From the NCBI GenBank assembly GCA_033557465.1, contig CM066034.1, positions 415,254,159 to 415,318,158 on the forward strand: a stretch of 64,000 nt of DNA, in the 5' to 3' direction. A program made the translations under genes and the position numbers. Every line of letters begins with the position of its first letter. The stretch's first letter is position 1. The notes beneath the pieces were generated by a model. The model did no database searches and was not told where the DNA came from. It saw only the letters and a list, made by a program, of their open reading frames with translations. The stretch comes from Ichthyophis bannanicus (taxonomy: Eukaryota > Chordata > Amphibia > Gymnophiona > Ichthyophiidae). Below are positions 44,985 through 56,479 of the stretch, in pieces.

Positions 44985-45720
44985 GTGGCACTGGGCATGG
45001 GTGCTGTCCTGCTGCAACTCTGGCCTGCAGCTGTGGGGGGTCCACAGGCGGGTGTGGGACAAGAACGGCACCATAGGCATGCTGAGGCACGGCCCCATCT
45101 GCCATGCCTCTACAGGCCCAGGCCCATGCTCCAGGACATAAGAGAGGACCAGGTCATCTCCCTCTACCGTCTGGACACAGGGGCTATTAGGGAGCTCTAT
45201 GAGGATCTAAGACCTGACCTCGAGCCCCGGACTGCCCGGTCACATGCCATACCGGGATTGGCCAAGCTCCTGGCTACCCTACATTTCTTTGCCTCTGGCT
45301 GTTTCTAATCCTCAGTGGCCGCAGAGGGCGGGATGAGTAGGCCAACATTCTCACGCTGTCTCCACCAGGTACTGCGGGCCATGGTCAGCTGGGTTGGAAA
45401 TTACATTACAATTCCTAACAGTAGGCAACATTGGGGGGCCCTGGGACAGGTATTCCAGTGGATTTCAGGGATACCACACATGATGGGAGCTATAGATTGC
45501 ACACATGTTGCCCTGGTCCAGCCACATGACAGGGAGGTCGTGTACTGCAACCGCAAACACTTCATTTCCCTGAATGTGCAGGTTGTTTGTGATGTAAATA
45601 TGCATATTCTGAATGTGGTTCCATGGTTCCCAGGGTCAGCCCATGACTCCTATATCCTGCAGCACTCGGCACTGTTCGGCCAATTTGAGTCCGGACTATA
45701 TGAGGACTATGTCCTGCTGG
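44985..45720 (+). pseudogene. HARBI1-type transposase, exon 1
   Basis: The reading has RPRPMLQDIREDQVISLYRLD and ELYEDLRPDLEPRTARSHAIPG, then LLATLHFFASGCF, a TAA at 45306-45308 (probably from CAA, since VAAEGGMSRPTFSRCL continues in phase), and the nuclease domain. The first catalytic Asp is in GAIDCTHV (about 45490) and the second in PGSAHDSYIL (about 45640). It stops at EDYVLLG with a splice donor at 45721. Such transposases are RNase H-fold DDE enzymes that cut at the inverted repeats. The family needs the SANT partner encoded opposite. Confidence 0.9.
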
Positions 45721-46757
45721 GTGGATATTCATCATATCTAACATGGGCATACAGTAAATGGTTGACGGGGCCCCATTGTCACCTGTGTCCTCTGCATGCC
45801 TTACATTGCAGTGTGATTTTGGGGGCGCTGCCTAGTTATGGGCCTTTGTACAACGTCACACCCTGTCACCAGGGACGAGGTCACATACCTCTGTGTGCTG
45901 CTTAATGTCTCTATGTATACCATGTGTGTATCAGTGCTCATCTGGGTGTCTCAGCACACATGCGGTGTGGACTGTTATCTGCCTCTGCTGTTCGGTTACC
46001 CAGCTCCTGTGTACAGGGACACTCTGGACATGTATGGTGTGTCCCTTCCATGGCTGTGTGCGACACCTCTGGCTTGCCCATGGCTCCTGCACCTGGCCTT
46101 GGGCATACTGCACAGGCAGTTGTACATATGTGTGCCTGTGGGGTGTGTCCCTCGCCTACCCCATATGCCACATGTTTGTGTGTGTGCCATCTGGGGGGGG
46201 GGGAATTATGGGCACAGAACCGTCCTCATGATGTACAGTGTGTATGGGGCCTATTCTCTGTTGGCCATGTAGGGGGTGACACATGTTTTGAGCTGTGGTC
46301 GCACCTGTTATCATACATGTATGCTGAATGTCTGCCCACTTTATCTTGTCTCCACTGCCACTCTCACCTGGACCCTCGGGGATGTGTTCCGTTGACCTCT
46401 GCTGTGTGTGCACTGTATCATGGCCATCACATACTGGCACAACTGCGCATCTCTGCCCCTCCCAGTATGCCTTGCCACTGGCAGCCAGATGCCCTCACAA
46501 CAGCCACTGCTGCTGTCTGGGCACAGGTTTGGGACGTATCTTTTGACATGGTACAGTTGATGTGTATTGCCCTCAATAGCCTTCCCTGGGGCTCTGGGTC
46601 TCCCAGCTTCAGACTCTGGTGCACTGCCATTGTGTGAAATAATGTGACGTCGTATGTTTGTGTCCCTGCTTATCTGCTGTCCAGTTGAATGTTGCTACGT
46701 CAGTGATTCTGTGAGTCCATCATCTCACGAGTGACTTTACGACATTTCTTTCTGCAG
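45721..46757 (+). other. Intron of the Harbinger transposase gene
   Basis: The donor CTGCTGG|GTGGAT and the acceptor TTTCTTTCTGCAG|GTGATG join to read LLG-DAGYG in phase, which matches the conserved LLGDxGY block of HARBI1 proteins. The intron is 1,037 bases and low in complexity (TG-rich). Confidence 0.8.
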
Positions 46758-47130
46758 GTGATGCAGGATATGGGTGTTGTGCCTGGTTGCTGACCCCTGT
46801 GCATCTCCCTTGGCTAGGTGCAGAGATGCAGTACAATGAGGCCCATGCCTCCAGCCGCTCAGTCATTGAGCGCACCTTTGGCATTCTAAAGAGCGCTTCA
46901 GGTGTCTGGATAGGATTGGCGGTGCCTTACAGTACGGACCCATGACTGTGGCACAGATCATTCTGGTCTGTTGCATCCTGCACAACATTGCTCTCAGGCA
47001 CAATGTCCCAGTTAATATTAATGAGGATCTAGAGGAGGATCCTGTGTGCCTTCCTTCATGTGGCCGTGGTGACACACATGAGGGGATGGCAGCCAGGCAA
47101 CATCTGATCGAGGAACTTTTCTCCTGTAAG
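46758..47130 (+). pseudogene. HARBI1-type transposase, exon 2
   Basis: After DAGYGCCAWLLTPV comes EMQYNEAHASSRSVIERTFGILKS with the catalytic Glu in VIERTFG. One base is missing in the following Ser-Arg-Phe stretch (near 46895), after which the next frame gives RCLDRIGGALQYGPMTVAQIILVCCILHN. The C-terminus (RQHLIEELF) ends near 47125. There the reading reaches a possible donor (CTCCT|GTAAGT) or runs to a stop at about 47272. With the exon 1 stop, this makes the gene inactive. Confidence 0.9.
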
Positions 47131-47274
47131 TTCTGCATGTGTGGGGATGTGCTTATGGATCACCATGTTTGTGCTGATCTGTGTGTTTCACGGCACTGTC
47201 ATAACATATATATATATCACTTGTGTTTTTGGCTCCCCAGGATAGGCTGCCGTGTTGTTGGCTCCGCAGGATAG

Positions 47275-50200
47275 GCTTCCCAGTGCTGTGGTGCATGTAA
47301 GAACTGTGTGTACGTCATTGCAATCTGCAGGTGACTGGGGTGGGTGGACATACAGGTAGGTGTACTGTGGTGGCAGCACCGCATAACACATATATGTGTT
47401 TCTCTCTCCACTGCTCCTCTGTTGTTGTACATGTGTTTGGCCTACCACTCCATCCGCCATATGTTCCGTTTGACACGCATGTGACCATTGGCCTGTGCAC
47501 ATCTTGGGAGTCTAGACACTGTAACTACTGCACATGTTACCGGGCTGTGTGTGTCTCCAGACACAGGGGCTTGGATTGGTGGAGGGCACATACAGACTTC
47601 CCTACCATTGTGGCATTACACAACTTCGGTGCATCCATGCATGGACTGGGATGGTTGTCTCCACTGGTCCCTGATTGTCAACAGTCCTGCCATATGCAAC
47701 TTGCGGCATGCTTACCTTGTCTCACGGTGTATGTCTCTGTGTCTTTGGGACGTGTCTAATTGACGGTACCTTCTGCTCCCCTCTGCCTTTGTCTGTTGCA
47801 GAGATGTGTCTGGCCACCTGTGCAGTGATGTTCACCCATCTCTCTACGACCTTCTGTTTCTGCCCTTCTGTACATTGTGCACATGTCATATATTGTTCCC
47901 TGACGTGTCTCATGTTTGCTGGCAGGACACTGCACGTCAATGTTTGAGTTACACGCAACGCACCATTCCTTGGACATGCTCCACTGCCAGCTGACCATGA
48001 CGACATGGTGATGGATGCAGTTCATTGGCATCTGCAGCCTCTACTGTGGCCCCTTGTGCCCTTTGCCTGACTCCAACTGTCCCGATCAGACACATGCTCT
48101 ACCTTTAAGGTAGGTTTCACCTTAGATCTTCTGTGATGTACACCACGTGCAGATGCTGCATTTGGCCTGTTTGTATCACTGTGCCTTTCTGTGGTATCTC
48201 TGTGCACCACCACTGCTATACATGCTGTGGACCTCTGGGATGCCTGTGTGACATGGGCATTTACACGACCATGTTGAGATGGTATCCTGGTCTGCAGGGC
48301 CATCTCCTGCTGTGGTCCACGTGCACTGTACTGTGTGTTGTGGCCGTGTCATGTTGTAGTATGTGGGCATTCATAATGCACATATTGTGATGTCACTGTC
48401 TGCTTTGTGACCTGATGGTGGGTGTGCCATTCCCTTACCTTTTCTCTGCCCTTTTCACACAGGACACAGCCAACATACATGGCACATCTACTACACTGCA
48501 TCTGGAGACCCCATCGGCCAAATGTGTTTGGACATGGCACCTCCGTGCAACGGTCCCTGGGTGTTGGTGCCAGTGGGAGATGGACCTCTGCGAGTTGGAC
48601 ACAGGCCTTTTTTGGACCTCATTGTTGGCCTGCTATTTTGGCCTTCACTGGGGGGAACGACACACCATCGCTGCCATGAACTGTCTGGGTGTTTCGTTGA
48701 TCGCAGCTGGGAGGATCACCTTTGCATTGTTGTGGAATATTGATACATCACTAGTGACTTTGCATGGCCATGTACTCTGGCATGGTCATAGACGTGCTTG
48801 TGGGGTCACAGGTGGCATTTTCACTGTGGACACTGATAGAGAGGAAACACACATGTGTGCTCTATGTTGTACATCCATCTGACATTGTGTAGCAGTCTGT
48901 GGTTAATGTGTGGGGCTCACATTACAGGCATTGCACCAATATTTGGCTAAAACAGGTACATGCAGCCACATATGAGGCACAGAAGATACATTCTGTGCAT
49001 CCTGCTTATTTGTGTGGCTGACTTCCGCTTGTACATGACACACTATTTCCCTGCAGAGAACTGTGATGCCTGCCACCATCTCACATTGCTGTTTGACCAT
49101 TGCAGGGTGTGTTACAGTGGATATGGGGCAGCACTCTGTGGTGTTTCGGCGTACACGGTGCAAGCGCATATGCTCGGCTCATCTCCTGCACTGGTGCATA
49201 TGCCGGGGTGTGATTTGTGTGGGTATGTGCACCATTGTGGGTGTCTCTTTGTGGTTCTACGTACATTTTTTTGGGTGCGTTCCCTGGACAGATGTGGCAA
49301 AGTACATTGATTTTCTGCCTTATATTTGCATGTGTGCACAGTCCCCTTTCTGACATGACATTGCTCCACTCACATTGTGCCATTACCTTTGCAGTGTGGC
49401 AGCGGACGGGTCCTTTTGCAGGCTGCATTTGTGCAGTCCCTGTACATTGCCATATCTGACTGCCCCTGTTTCCATGGCAACCATTGCGGTGTGACGTCCA
49501 CATGGTGCTACCTCTGTATGCTAGTGTGATCCCGTCTTCTTTGCTGTTTGACCACATGTGACTCTCGTCCTGATACCGTGTTCTCATGTTGCATTGTGTT
49601 TCTGTTGTTGATGCCATGTGTGCATTACAGGTGTTTATGTACACGACTGCCTGACATCTGGCCTTTCTCAGCTTATCACATGCTATTCTAGGGACAGCTA
49701 CACTGCTATGTGACCCACAGACACCCACACATCATTTCTACACATGTGATGGGTGGTGCTGGGGCATTGGGGCATGGCATCATTGGCATGTTTGTGCATT
49801 TGTGCACTGCGTCTGCACCTCACTGTGTGGCTACATCACATTACATCTCTGAGCATTTGTATATTGCTGTAATGGCGAATACGGTGCACGGCAGACAAGT
49901 GGGTGACATGTTCTGCGCATCTGTGATTACTATCTAATCAGCACGCATGCTGTTGTTGTTAATAATAACAACAACAACAGCACGCACACAGATGGGGTGG
50001 AAGGGGTACCGCTGGGGACAGTGTGGGTGTGTCAGGGGGATCCCGCTTCTATAGCTGCGGCGAGGACGTGTGCTTCAACCTGGGTCTGTGGGGGGTTGGG
50101 GATGGTGACTGCTGTAGGTACAGAGGAGGTGAGCTCACAGCATATGTTGCATCATGGAGACAGGGCCAGAGTGTGGGGCTGCCAGTAGGGGTGTGCTGCA

Positions 50201-51118
50201 CTGGTGGTGGGTGCCTGCTTGGGCACAATGATTTCAGGGGTGTTTGTGAGGGGAGATGGGAGATGAGGGATGGTGGGTCACCACGGAGTCTCTGCATCTT
50301 GATCTCAGTAGGGGAGGTCTGACATGGGTATGGTAAAGGTTGGGGGGGGGGGGCTTTGACATAACCAGACAAGGGGGTGGTGCACCCATGACTAGCATGG
50401 CGCATGGTTAGATGCAGGGGGCAGACTACTGAGGTACCAATGGGATGCAATTGGGCAGTGCATGGCCGTATTGGTGGTGTGTTCAGGGTGGATGGTGTGC
50501 GTGTCACTGGTGTTGTGGGGGAGGGGTCAGGTGCTAGCTATCACATGGCTGTGTCTCGTGGATGGGGGTGGGGTTCAGGGATGAGCACAGATTGCAACCT
50601 GTGGACACTGGGGGAGTTACAGAGTTATCCACAGACACCGACAACAGGGGATGGGGCAGGGATGTGTTATGATAATGGATGGGAGGTACGGTCGTGGTCA
50701 TGTTCGCTTTCTGGCCATGATGAGACATCCAGGCGGCAATGTCATCATGACAGGCGTCAATCAGGGTTTGGTTAGCCGGGGAAGGATCAGGTGTACGTAG
50801 ATGGCTCTGTGGGCCATCAGTATCTACCTGGTACAGCCAGCCATGGGTGCTGATGGCCACACTGGGGGACTGTGTATGGTGGTGATCAGGGGTATCCATG
50901 CAAGGTCATTGGAGTACAACATCCGGGTGCGGGGTTGTGGGGGAGGGGGTAGGTGGTGTTGGGGCTTTTCTGGGCTTCCCCTAAAGTTATTTGGGGATTG
51001 TCTATTTTTTGTTTTGGCTGTTTGTGTTCGACCTCAACATACATATACAGGACTTTAATTAATTTGTTAATGCCACCATAAATGCATACAATTTGTTTTA
51101 TTTAGATTTTGCCAGGCC
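47275..51118. other. Harbinger interior, TG-rich, no supported gene
   Basis: Long low-complexity TGTG/TGTGCA sequence. An imperfect hairpin (TGCTGTTGTTGTTAATAATA, then the CAACAACAGC arm) lies at 49949-49982. Two consecutive minus-strand open frames (50899-50534, 50507-50049) give a Pro/Ser/Thr/His-rich product with no known domain. Confidence 0.5.
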
Positions 51119-51727
51119 TGTAACAACAAGCTTTGCTTTAATAAGGTATAGATTTCAATTCCAATCCATGGTATAACAAACAAAGCACTTAGCTTAAGTA
51201 TAGTCAGTCCTGGAGACAGAAGACAGCTTCACTCCAATGAGATCAGCTATGTCTGTGCATCAGAAATTCTTCTCCATATTTATATCCAAAACTTGCTGAT
51301 AAATCAATTTCCTTTCTTTTCTTATTCTCCATTATTATTAAAAGAAAATCTGCTTCCCGATATGTCTCTCTGTAGCATCCTGTCTCCAGTCTTGGCTTTT
51401 GTATCCTGTTCTCACTCGCTTTGTGCTGGCCTGCGAGTCATGTTACCTGCAGATAAACTGTAGATAATGATGTTCGTCTTCATTGTTTTTGTTTTCCTTT
51501 GTTCATTCGAGAGGCCCATGTTGGCCATGTGATAGCCTTTCATTAGCTGTATAGTATTCAGAGATTCTCATTGTGTAAGCTCTCTGGGACAGGATATGAG
51601 TTCATTTCATTGCTCTGCTGAATTTGCAGTTTCAGTGTGAAGAAGTCAGAGTAAGCTGTTCCTTAGGCCTTAGTTATAGACGTTAGCACAAGATGGATTC
51701 AACCTGTAATTCATTTTTATCCCCACA
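51119..51727 (-). repeat. Solo-LTR-like sequence, antisense
   Basis: A sharp change to AT-richer sequence marks this block. Read on minus, it begins TGTGGGGATAAAAATG, has ATAAATATGGAGAAG, then GTGAAGCTGTCTTCTGTCTC, and ends with a TTATTAAAGCAAAGC stretch and GTTGTTACA. Its TG...CA ends and the TATA-then-poly(A)-like spacing resemble a retroviral LTR. I could not find a matching target duplication, and no internal genes flank it. Confidence 0.4.
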
Positions 51728-51828
51728 GTGTACAGGTATTGCTGATGTGTACCATGTCTGGGTATAGTTACATCACAAATTTTAGTCCCACTACATTCAT
51801 TACTGACACACCTACTGCACCTGCACAG

Positions 51829-52040
51829 TAGGAGTGGTGGCCTATTGGTTAGGACACAGTACCTCAGACCAGGGGTCTGTGGGTTCACATCCCACCTGGG
51901 GACAGCAACGTTGGGACTGGGGTTTCCAGTCTTATTGCCACTCCTTGTTGCCTTGGCCACGCCATGTGGCCCTACATTGGCCACTGCTTCATATGATGGG
52001 TAAGGCGGGATGGACAACTGTTTACTTACATAGATAACTC
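51829..52040 (+). repeat. tRNA-derived SINE (copy 3)
   Basis: An A-box-like TGGCCTATTGGTTAGGACA and a B-box-like GGGTTCACATCCC at 51881-51893 precede the same body as copies 1 and 2 (ACTGGGGTTTCCAGTC). The tail (GGTAAGGCGGGATGGACAAC) resembles L2-type LINE 3' ends. It is inserted in the Harbinger interior. Confidence 0.75.
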
Positions 52041-53017
52041 CATACCTTTGTCTGTAAATGCCCCTGTACACAGCGCTGTGGGGACATGTTGTGCAGACAC
52101 CCTACTCATCACATCTTACAATCTAGTTAGGATGGGTGATGGAATGAGGGGGCAGGGGTTGGGGAGACAACGGTGGTGTGGGGTCATGGTAGGGTCCACG
52201 GGCAGCACCAGGTAGGTGGGCTTGCAACATGGATTGGATGTGTGTTGACGAAGGTGCCTGCCACACAGACCCCGTGAGTTTATCCAAGGCATGCATCAGG
52301 GTGAGGGATACGATGTCTGCTGTGATCTAGTGTGTGCCTTTTGTGGTCAATTGTTTGCATTTTGGCTGTTAGGGTTCTTTGGGATAGTGGTCACAGACAT
52401 GCATTGCTAGTCCATAGGTTGCCAGTTTGAACCCCACATGTTCTGTTCCTTTTCCTTTCATGTGTGCTGCTTAACTGCCCATGTGCTGTCTGCAGCCCCA
52501 TCACCTCTCCACACATCCTTCCATCTCGTGCTGCGCATGACAGTGTGCTCTCTCTGCGGCCTATCTGCCGCATCTTGTGAATTACATATAGCTTTTTCTT
52601 GGTGGTGACCATGTGACTGGTCTGCTTGGTGGATTGGTACTGCTGCTGTTGGCTGGTCTGTGCCACATCACTGAGCAGGTTGGTCTTTCACATGCTCCTT
52701 TTTCGGTCCGTTGCCCTGGTCCATGGGCCATCCACTTAGCTTTCCCTTCAGGTGGCCCCTGACACCCTTCGTGTATCGCTCCCATGCTCTTTTGCATGCT
52801 GTTTACACTGCGTTACATCTCATGATGTGTGTGCATGTGTTTCTATGTGCCTCCCGTCCCACCTATGGACTGTGATATGAGCTGTGGACGCCTGCTTTAC
52901 ATGTGCGTTGCATCATGGTGACTGTTTGGGTTGACCTCTCCTGACACACAGCTGGCATTTTATGTGGTGCCGTGCAGTGTTCTTGTATGCAGCCATTGCT
53001 GTGAGCCTCAGAGTGGT

Positions 53018-53080
53018 GGTGTAGCCTGTTGGTTTATGCAGTGCTTTGCATCCTAGTGGTCATGGGTTCACTCCCTCTTT
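53018..53080 (+). repeat. tRNA-like module near right end of large Harbinger
   Basis: TGGTGTAGCCTGTTGGTTTATG is followed by GGTCATGGGTTCACTCC with tRNA-like spacing. It lies about 1 kb from the right terminus, comparable to the antisense module in H2. Confidence 0.5.
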
Positions 53081-53639
53081 GTTCTCCTTTTTTTATGCCT
53101 TTCCTACGCTGGTACCTGTAATCCCTGTAACAGTCATATCTCGGCTGATAAGTGCTGCCTGCACATATTGCCCTCATCACGGTTGCCAACCATCCTTCAG
53201 TCCGTCTATCAGCGTCTGTCGGCTGTGAAGTGTCCTGTATGCCAGTGTGGGCTGTCACCCCCATGTCCTGCACTGCTACTCTTTCCTGCATTGCACCTCT
53301 TTGTGCTTGCCTCGCCTGTGCCTGATCTGCATGGTGCCACCACTCCTCTGTCCACCCATCATTGTAACTATCCTGCCACCTCCACCTCCACTGGGGGACA
53401 CATATTCCCATCATCTGCCACCAACTGTCTTTCCAGTACTTTACATTGCCAACACCCTGTGCTGTGGTACAGTTGCCCCCACCATGTTTGTCATCACTGT
53501 TGGCAGCCACATGGGATGCCTGCAGATATGGCAGGTCCAGTGGCTCCCAGCTCTCCCTCCTTCACTCACCTGTTCATTGCCTTTCCTGAGTGCTCTATGT
53601 AGTGTTAGGGCTACATCTGTCTCTGTTCTGCACAGGTCA

Positions 53640-53945
53640 TGCAAGTCATTCTGAGGCACCTTGCAGTCCCTAGGGCACACTAACCTAGGACACCATAACC
53701 TTGTTAGGCCACCTTAACCTATGGTTCCATAGCCCAGGGTGCCTTCTGTGGTGCCTTGTCCATGGGTACCTAATATGGTGCTTAGCCTAGGAAGCCCTAT
53801 AGGGCGCCTTACTAGGCACCTTATAAAGCACCTTATAGGGCACCCTGTAAGGCGCCTTACAAGGTGCCTTGCGTGGCACCTTACAGGGTGCCTTGTAATG
53901 CTTGTTACTCTATGGCACCTTGTAACGCATGTTAGCTGCTACATC
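53640..53945. repeat. GGCACC palindromic array (large Harbinger)
   Basis: Some twenty variants of GGCACCTTATA/AAGGCACC and their complements. The best-ordered part is TATAGGGCGCCTTACTAGGC and following (53792-53900). It is equivalent to the array at 25480-25665 in H2 and stops about 100 bp before the terminal inverted repeat. Confidence 0.75.
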
Positions 53946-54046
53946 TTGCTGTAACGATGCACCACCCACGTCTTTATTTGGGCATCTCTGCCTCTACCGT
54001 GGAACCTAACGCGAATGGCATTACCGCAGTTTAGTAAACATACCCC

Positions 54047-56479
54047 CAAGTGTTCTAGTGTTACATTTTAATGTTCTGAAGGCTTCACTGCATCAGGAAA
54101 ATTCTCTCAAGTCAAACAGGTATTGTTTTCCCTTTCTGCCAGTTTTATCACCATTTTTTGTTGAAACAGTTGTTGAATGAGACAGTTTTGTAGTTGGTTC
54201 CATTTGGAACCATTGGTACTTCGTGGTTGTTACATGTTACGTTACTGCAGAAATGTTGGTTTGTAATTCTTAGTAAATTTTACCACATAGCAGTTATTAA
54301 GATTTAAATTTGAAATTTATATGTTATCTGCTAATTAAGTAGTAATCTAGTAGTAATTCAGTTATATTCTGAAATCTGTTGAATGTTTGATGCAGGCAAA
54401 ATGATGGATTGTGATATGCATCACAGACAAAATAGAAAAGGAAAAATGGAATCTCAGCTTGTCTTGTTCCTAGATGCTGACATTTCTGAACCTGAGTGTG
54501 ATGTAGAGGATCCAGAGATGGAAAATAATATGGATGAGTTGAGCGATGATCCACTGAACGAATCAGAAGATCATCTTCCATTATCAACAGTTAGCGATCA
54601 TGCAAAGCAGAAAGATCCTGATGTTGCTGGTGTAGATGATAATGATGATAATGTTCCATTGAACAGATTATTCAAAAAGAAATCAAAATCAAAAGATGCA
54701 GTAATGTTTCAATGGAGGAGAATAAAGCCTGAAGTCACCTCCGATCCAATCTGGTCGGGAAAATTTTCTGATCCACCCGAGGAGGAAGAACCTCCAATAA
54801 AATACTTTCACTGATTTTTTTCCACTGAACTTATTGAGCACATTGTGATTCAGACCAATTTACTTGCTGTTCAGTGTGTGTCCTCATTTAGAACAACAGT
54901 AGAAATCGAACAATACTGTAGAATGTTGTTGAAGGTGGGCCTGGTTCCAATGCCCAGTTATAAATGCTACTGGTCAGAAGAACTCCGTTTTCCACCTGTT
55001 GTAGATGTTATGAGTCAAAATAGTTTTACCGACATCAACAAGTTTTTGCACTTCAACGACAACACCAAGGCCGTCACTGACAGAAATGACCCTTTGTATG
55101 ATAGATATTGTAAAGTTCGCCCTCTTCTGGATTTCATTCGAGAGGCTTGCCTAAAGGTTGAACCGGAAGAAAAGCAGAGCATTGATGAGCAGATGATACC
55201 ATACAAAGGAAAAAAACCCTTGAGGCAATAACTTCCAAAGAAGCCTAAGAAATGGGGCTTCAAAGTATTTGCTAGATGCGGAGTCAGTGGTGTGACATAT
55301 GACTTTCATTTCTATGATGGCAAGGCTCCTGTTGTGCAGAAAAGCTGTGGATTTCAACCAGGAGACTTTGTTATGAAATTATGCGAGACATTGCCTGGCA
55401 CTCAGAATTTCAAACTGTACTTTGATAACTACTTCACTTTTCTGGAGCTTCAGCTGATGCTAAAGGAACAGAGCATCCTGTCTACTGGGACAATACGGTA
55501 AACAGGATCAGAGGATGCATTATGAAAACAGAAAAAGAACTAAAGAAAAAAGGTTGAGGATTCAGTGATTTTATGCTTGATGCAAACTCTGGTTTGTCAG
55601 TAGTTCATTGGTATGATAATTCAGCTGTTCAGCTTTCATTAACACTGAGATCAGTTGATCCAATTTCTATGATCAAGCGCTGGGACAAGAAACTGCATGC
55701 CTATGTTGATGTGCCATGCACAGCTGTTGTTCGAGACTATAGTCAGAATATGGGAGATGTAGATCTCTTTGATATGTTTATGGCTCTATATTGCACTGAC
55801 CATTGCAGAAAGAAATGGTACCATAGAATATTTTACTGGGGCCTTCATCTTGCGGTTGTGAATGGATGGTTGCTTTACAGACGTCACTGTGAGCAGTGTT
55901 CTCACTCCTTCAGTTTGTTATCAGCATTAGTGAGTCGCTGATCAAAGAAAACAAGGTTCCGTCATCTGTGCAAAGAAAAAGAGGGTGACCATCAAATGTG
56001 CTGGATTCTTCTGAAGTGAATGATCCTGATGACTCCCCTGCACCACCAAAACAGAAATCATCTGTTCAGTCTGATCCAAATGCCAGCATCAGAAATGACG
56101 GTGTCTGACACTTTCCAGCTCACTCAGACCCGAAACAGTGCAGGGTTTGCAAAGCTCATGTCAGGATGAAATGCATGAAATGCAATGTTTTCCTTTGCAT
56201 TACAAAGGAAAGAAATTGCTTCCTCAATTATCACACTTCAGCAGTTTGAATAAAAACGTTAAGAACTTTCAGTTTTATATATCTTGCCTTACTTTTATTC
56301 TTTATATTGAGTTCCGTTAAGTCCCATTGGTGCCAAATGGAACCATGATAAAAAAAACCTCTTCTAATTATTAACTACAGTGTAATGCAAGTGAACATAT
56401 CTGTTTTCTACTATCCCTAAGCAAAGTTCTGCTTTCTGGAATTTTTTTACTGAAATAAAAAAATTTGGTAGTGAAAGGG
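54047..56479 (+). mobile_element. piggyBac element, right segment
   Basis: It continues the piggyBac interrupted at 31822 and contains the transposase gene. It ends ...GGTAGTGAAAGGG at 56479, immediately followed by TTAA (56480-56483), the obligatory piggyBac target. Right of TTAA the CR1 copy F reading resumes. Together with 31629-31822 the element is about 2.6 kb, normal for piggyBac. Confidence 0.85.
54383..56240 (+). pseudogene. piggyBac transposase (PGBD-like), multiple stops
   Basis: An acidic N-terminus (54383-54814) ends in a TGA, after which FFSTELIEHIVIQTN continues in phase. The DDE domain shows CKVRPLLDFIREACL and SIDEQMIPYKGK (first Asp, about 55180), a TAA, then LYFDNYFTFLELQ (second Asp, about 55420), stops at 55499-55560, and VRDYSQNMGDVDLFDMF (third Asp, about 55745) with RKKWYHRIFYWGL. 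The C-terminal Cys-rich zinc module CRVCKAHVRMKCMKCNVFLC lies at about 56130-56210. All three catalytic aspartates remain, but at least four stops or frame lesions disable it. Confidence 0.9.

Larger units (their letters stand above)
31823..54046 (+). mobile_element. Large autonomous-type PIF/Harbinger transposon (22.2 kb with nested Gypsy)
   Basis: The left end GGGGTATGTTTACTAAACTG (31823) and right end CAGTTTAGTAAACATACCCC (ending 54046) are perfect inverted repeats. CAA lies immediately outside both (31820-31822, 54047-54049). Without the 5.5-kb Gypsy insertion it is still about 16.7 kb, unusually long for this superfamily. It carries a HARBI1-type transposase on plus (44985-47130) and a SANT-like partner gene on minus (44362-41035), the usual two-gene content. 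Subterminal zones are packed with TTAACG/CGTTAT motifs. Both genes carry disabling mutations. Confidence 0.85.

Noticed and set aside
50049..50899. Two consecutive minus-strand frames considered as a third Harbinger gene
   Set aside because: Pro/Ser/Thr/His-rich products from GGGTG-rich DNA, no conserved motif and no splice logic; kept only as a remark in the interior entry.
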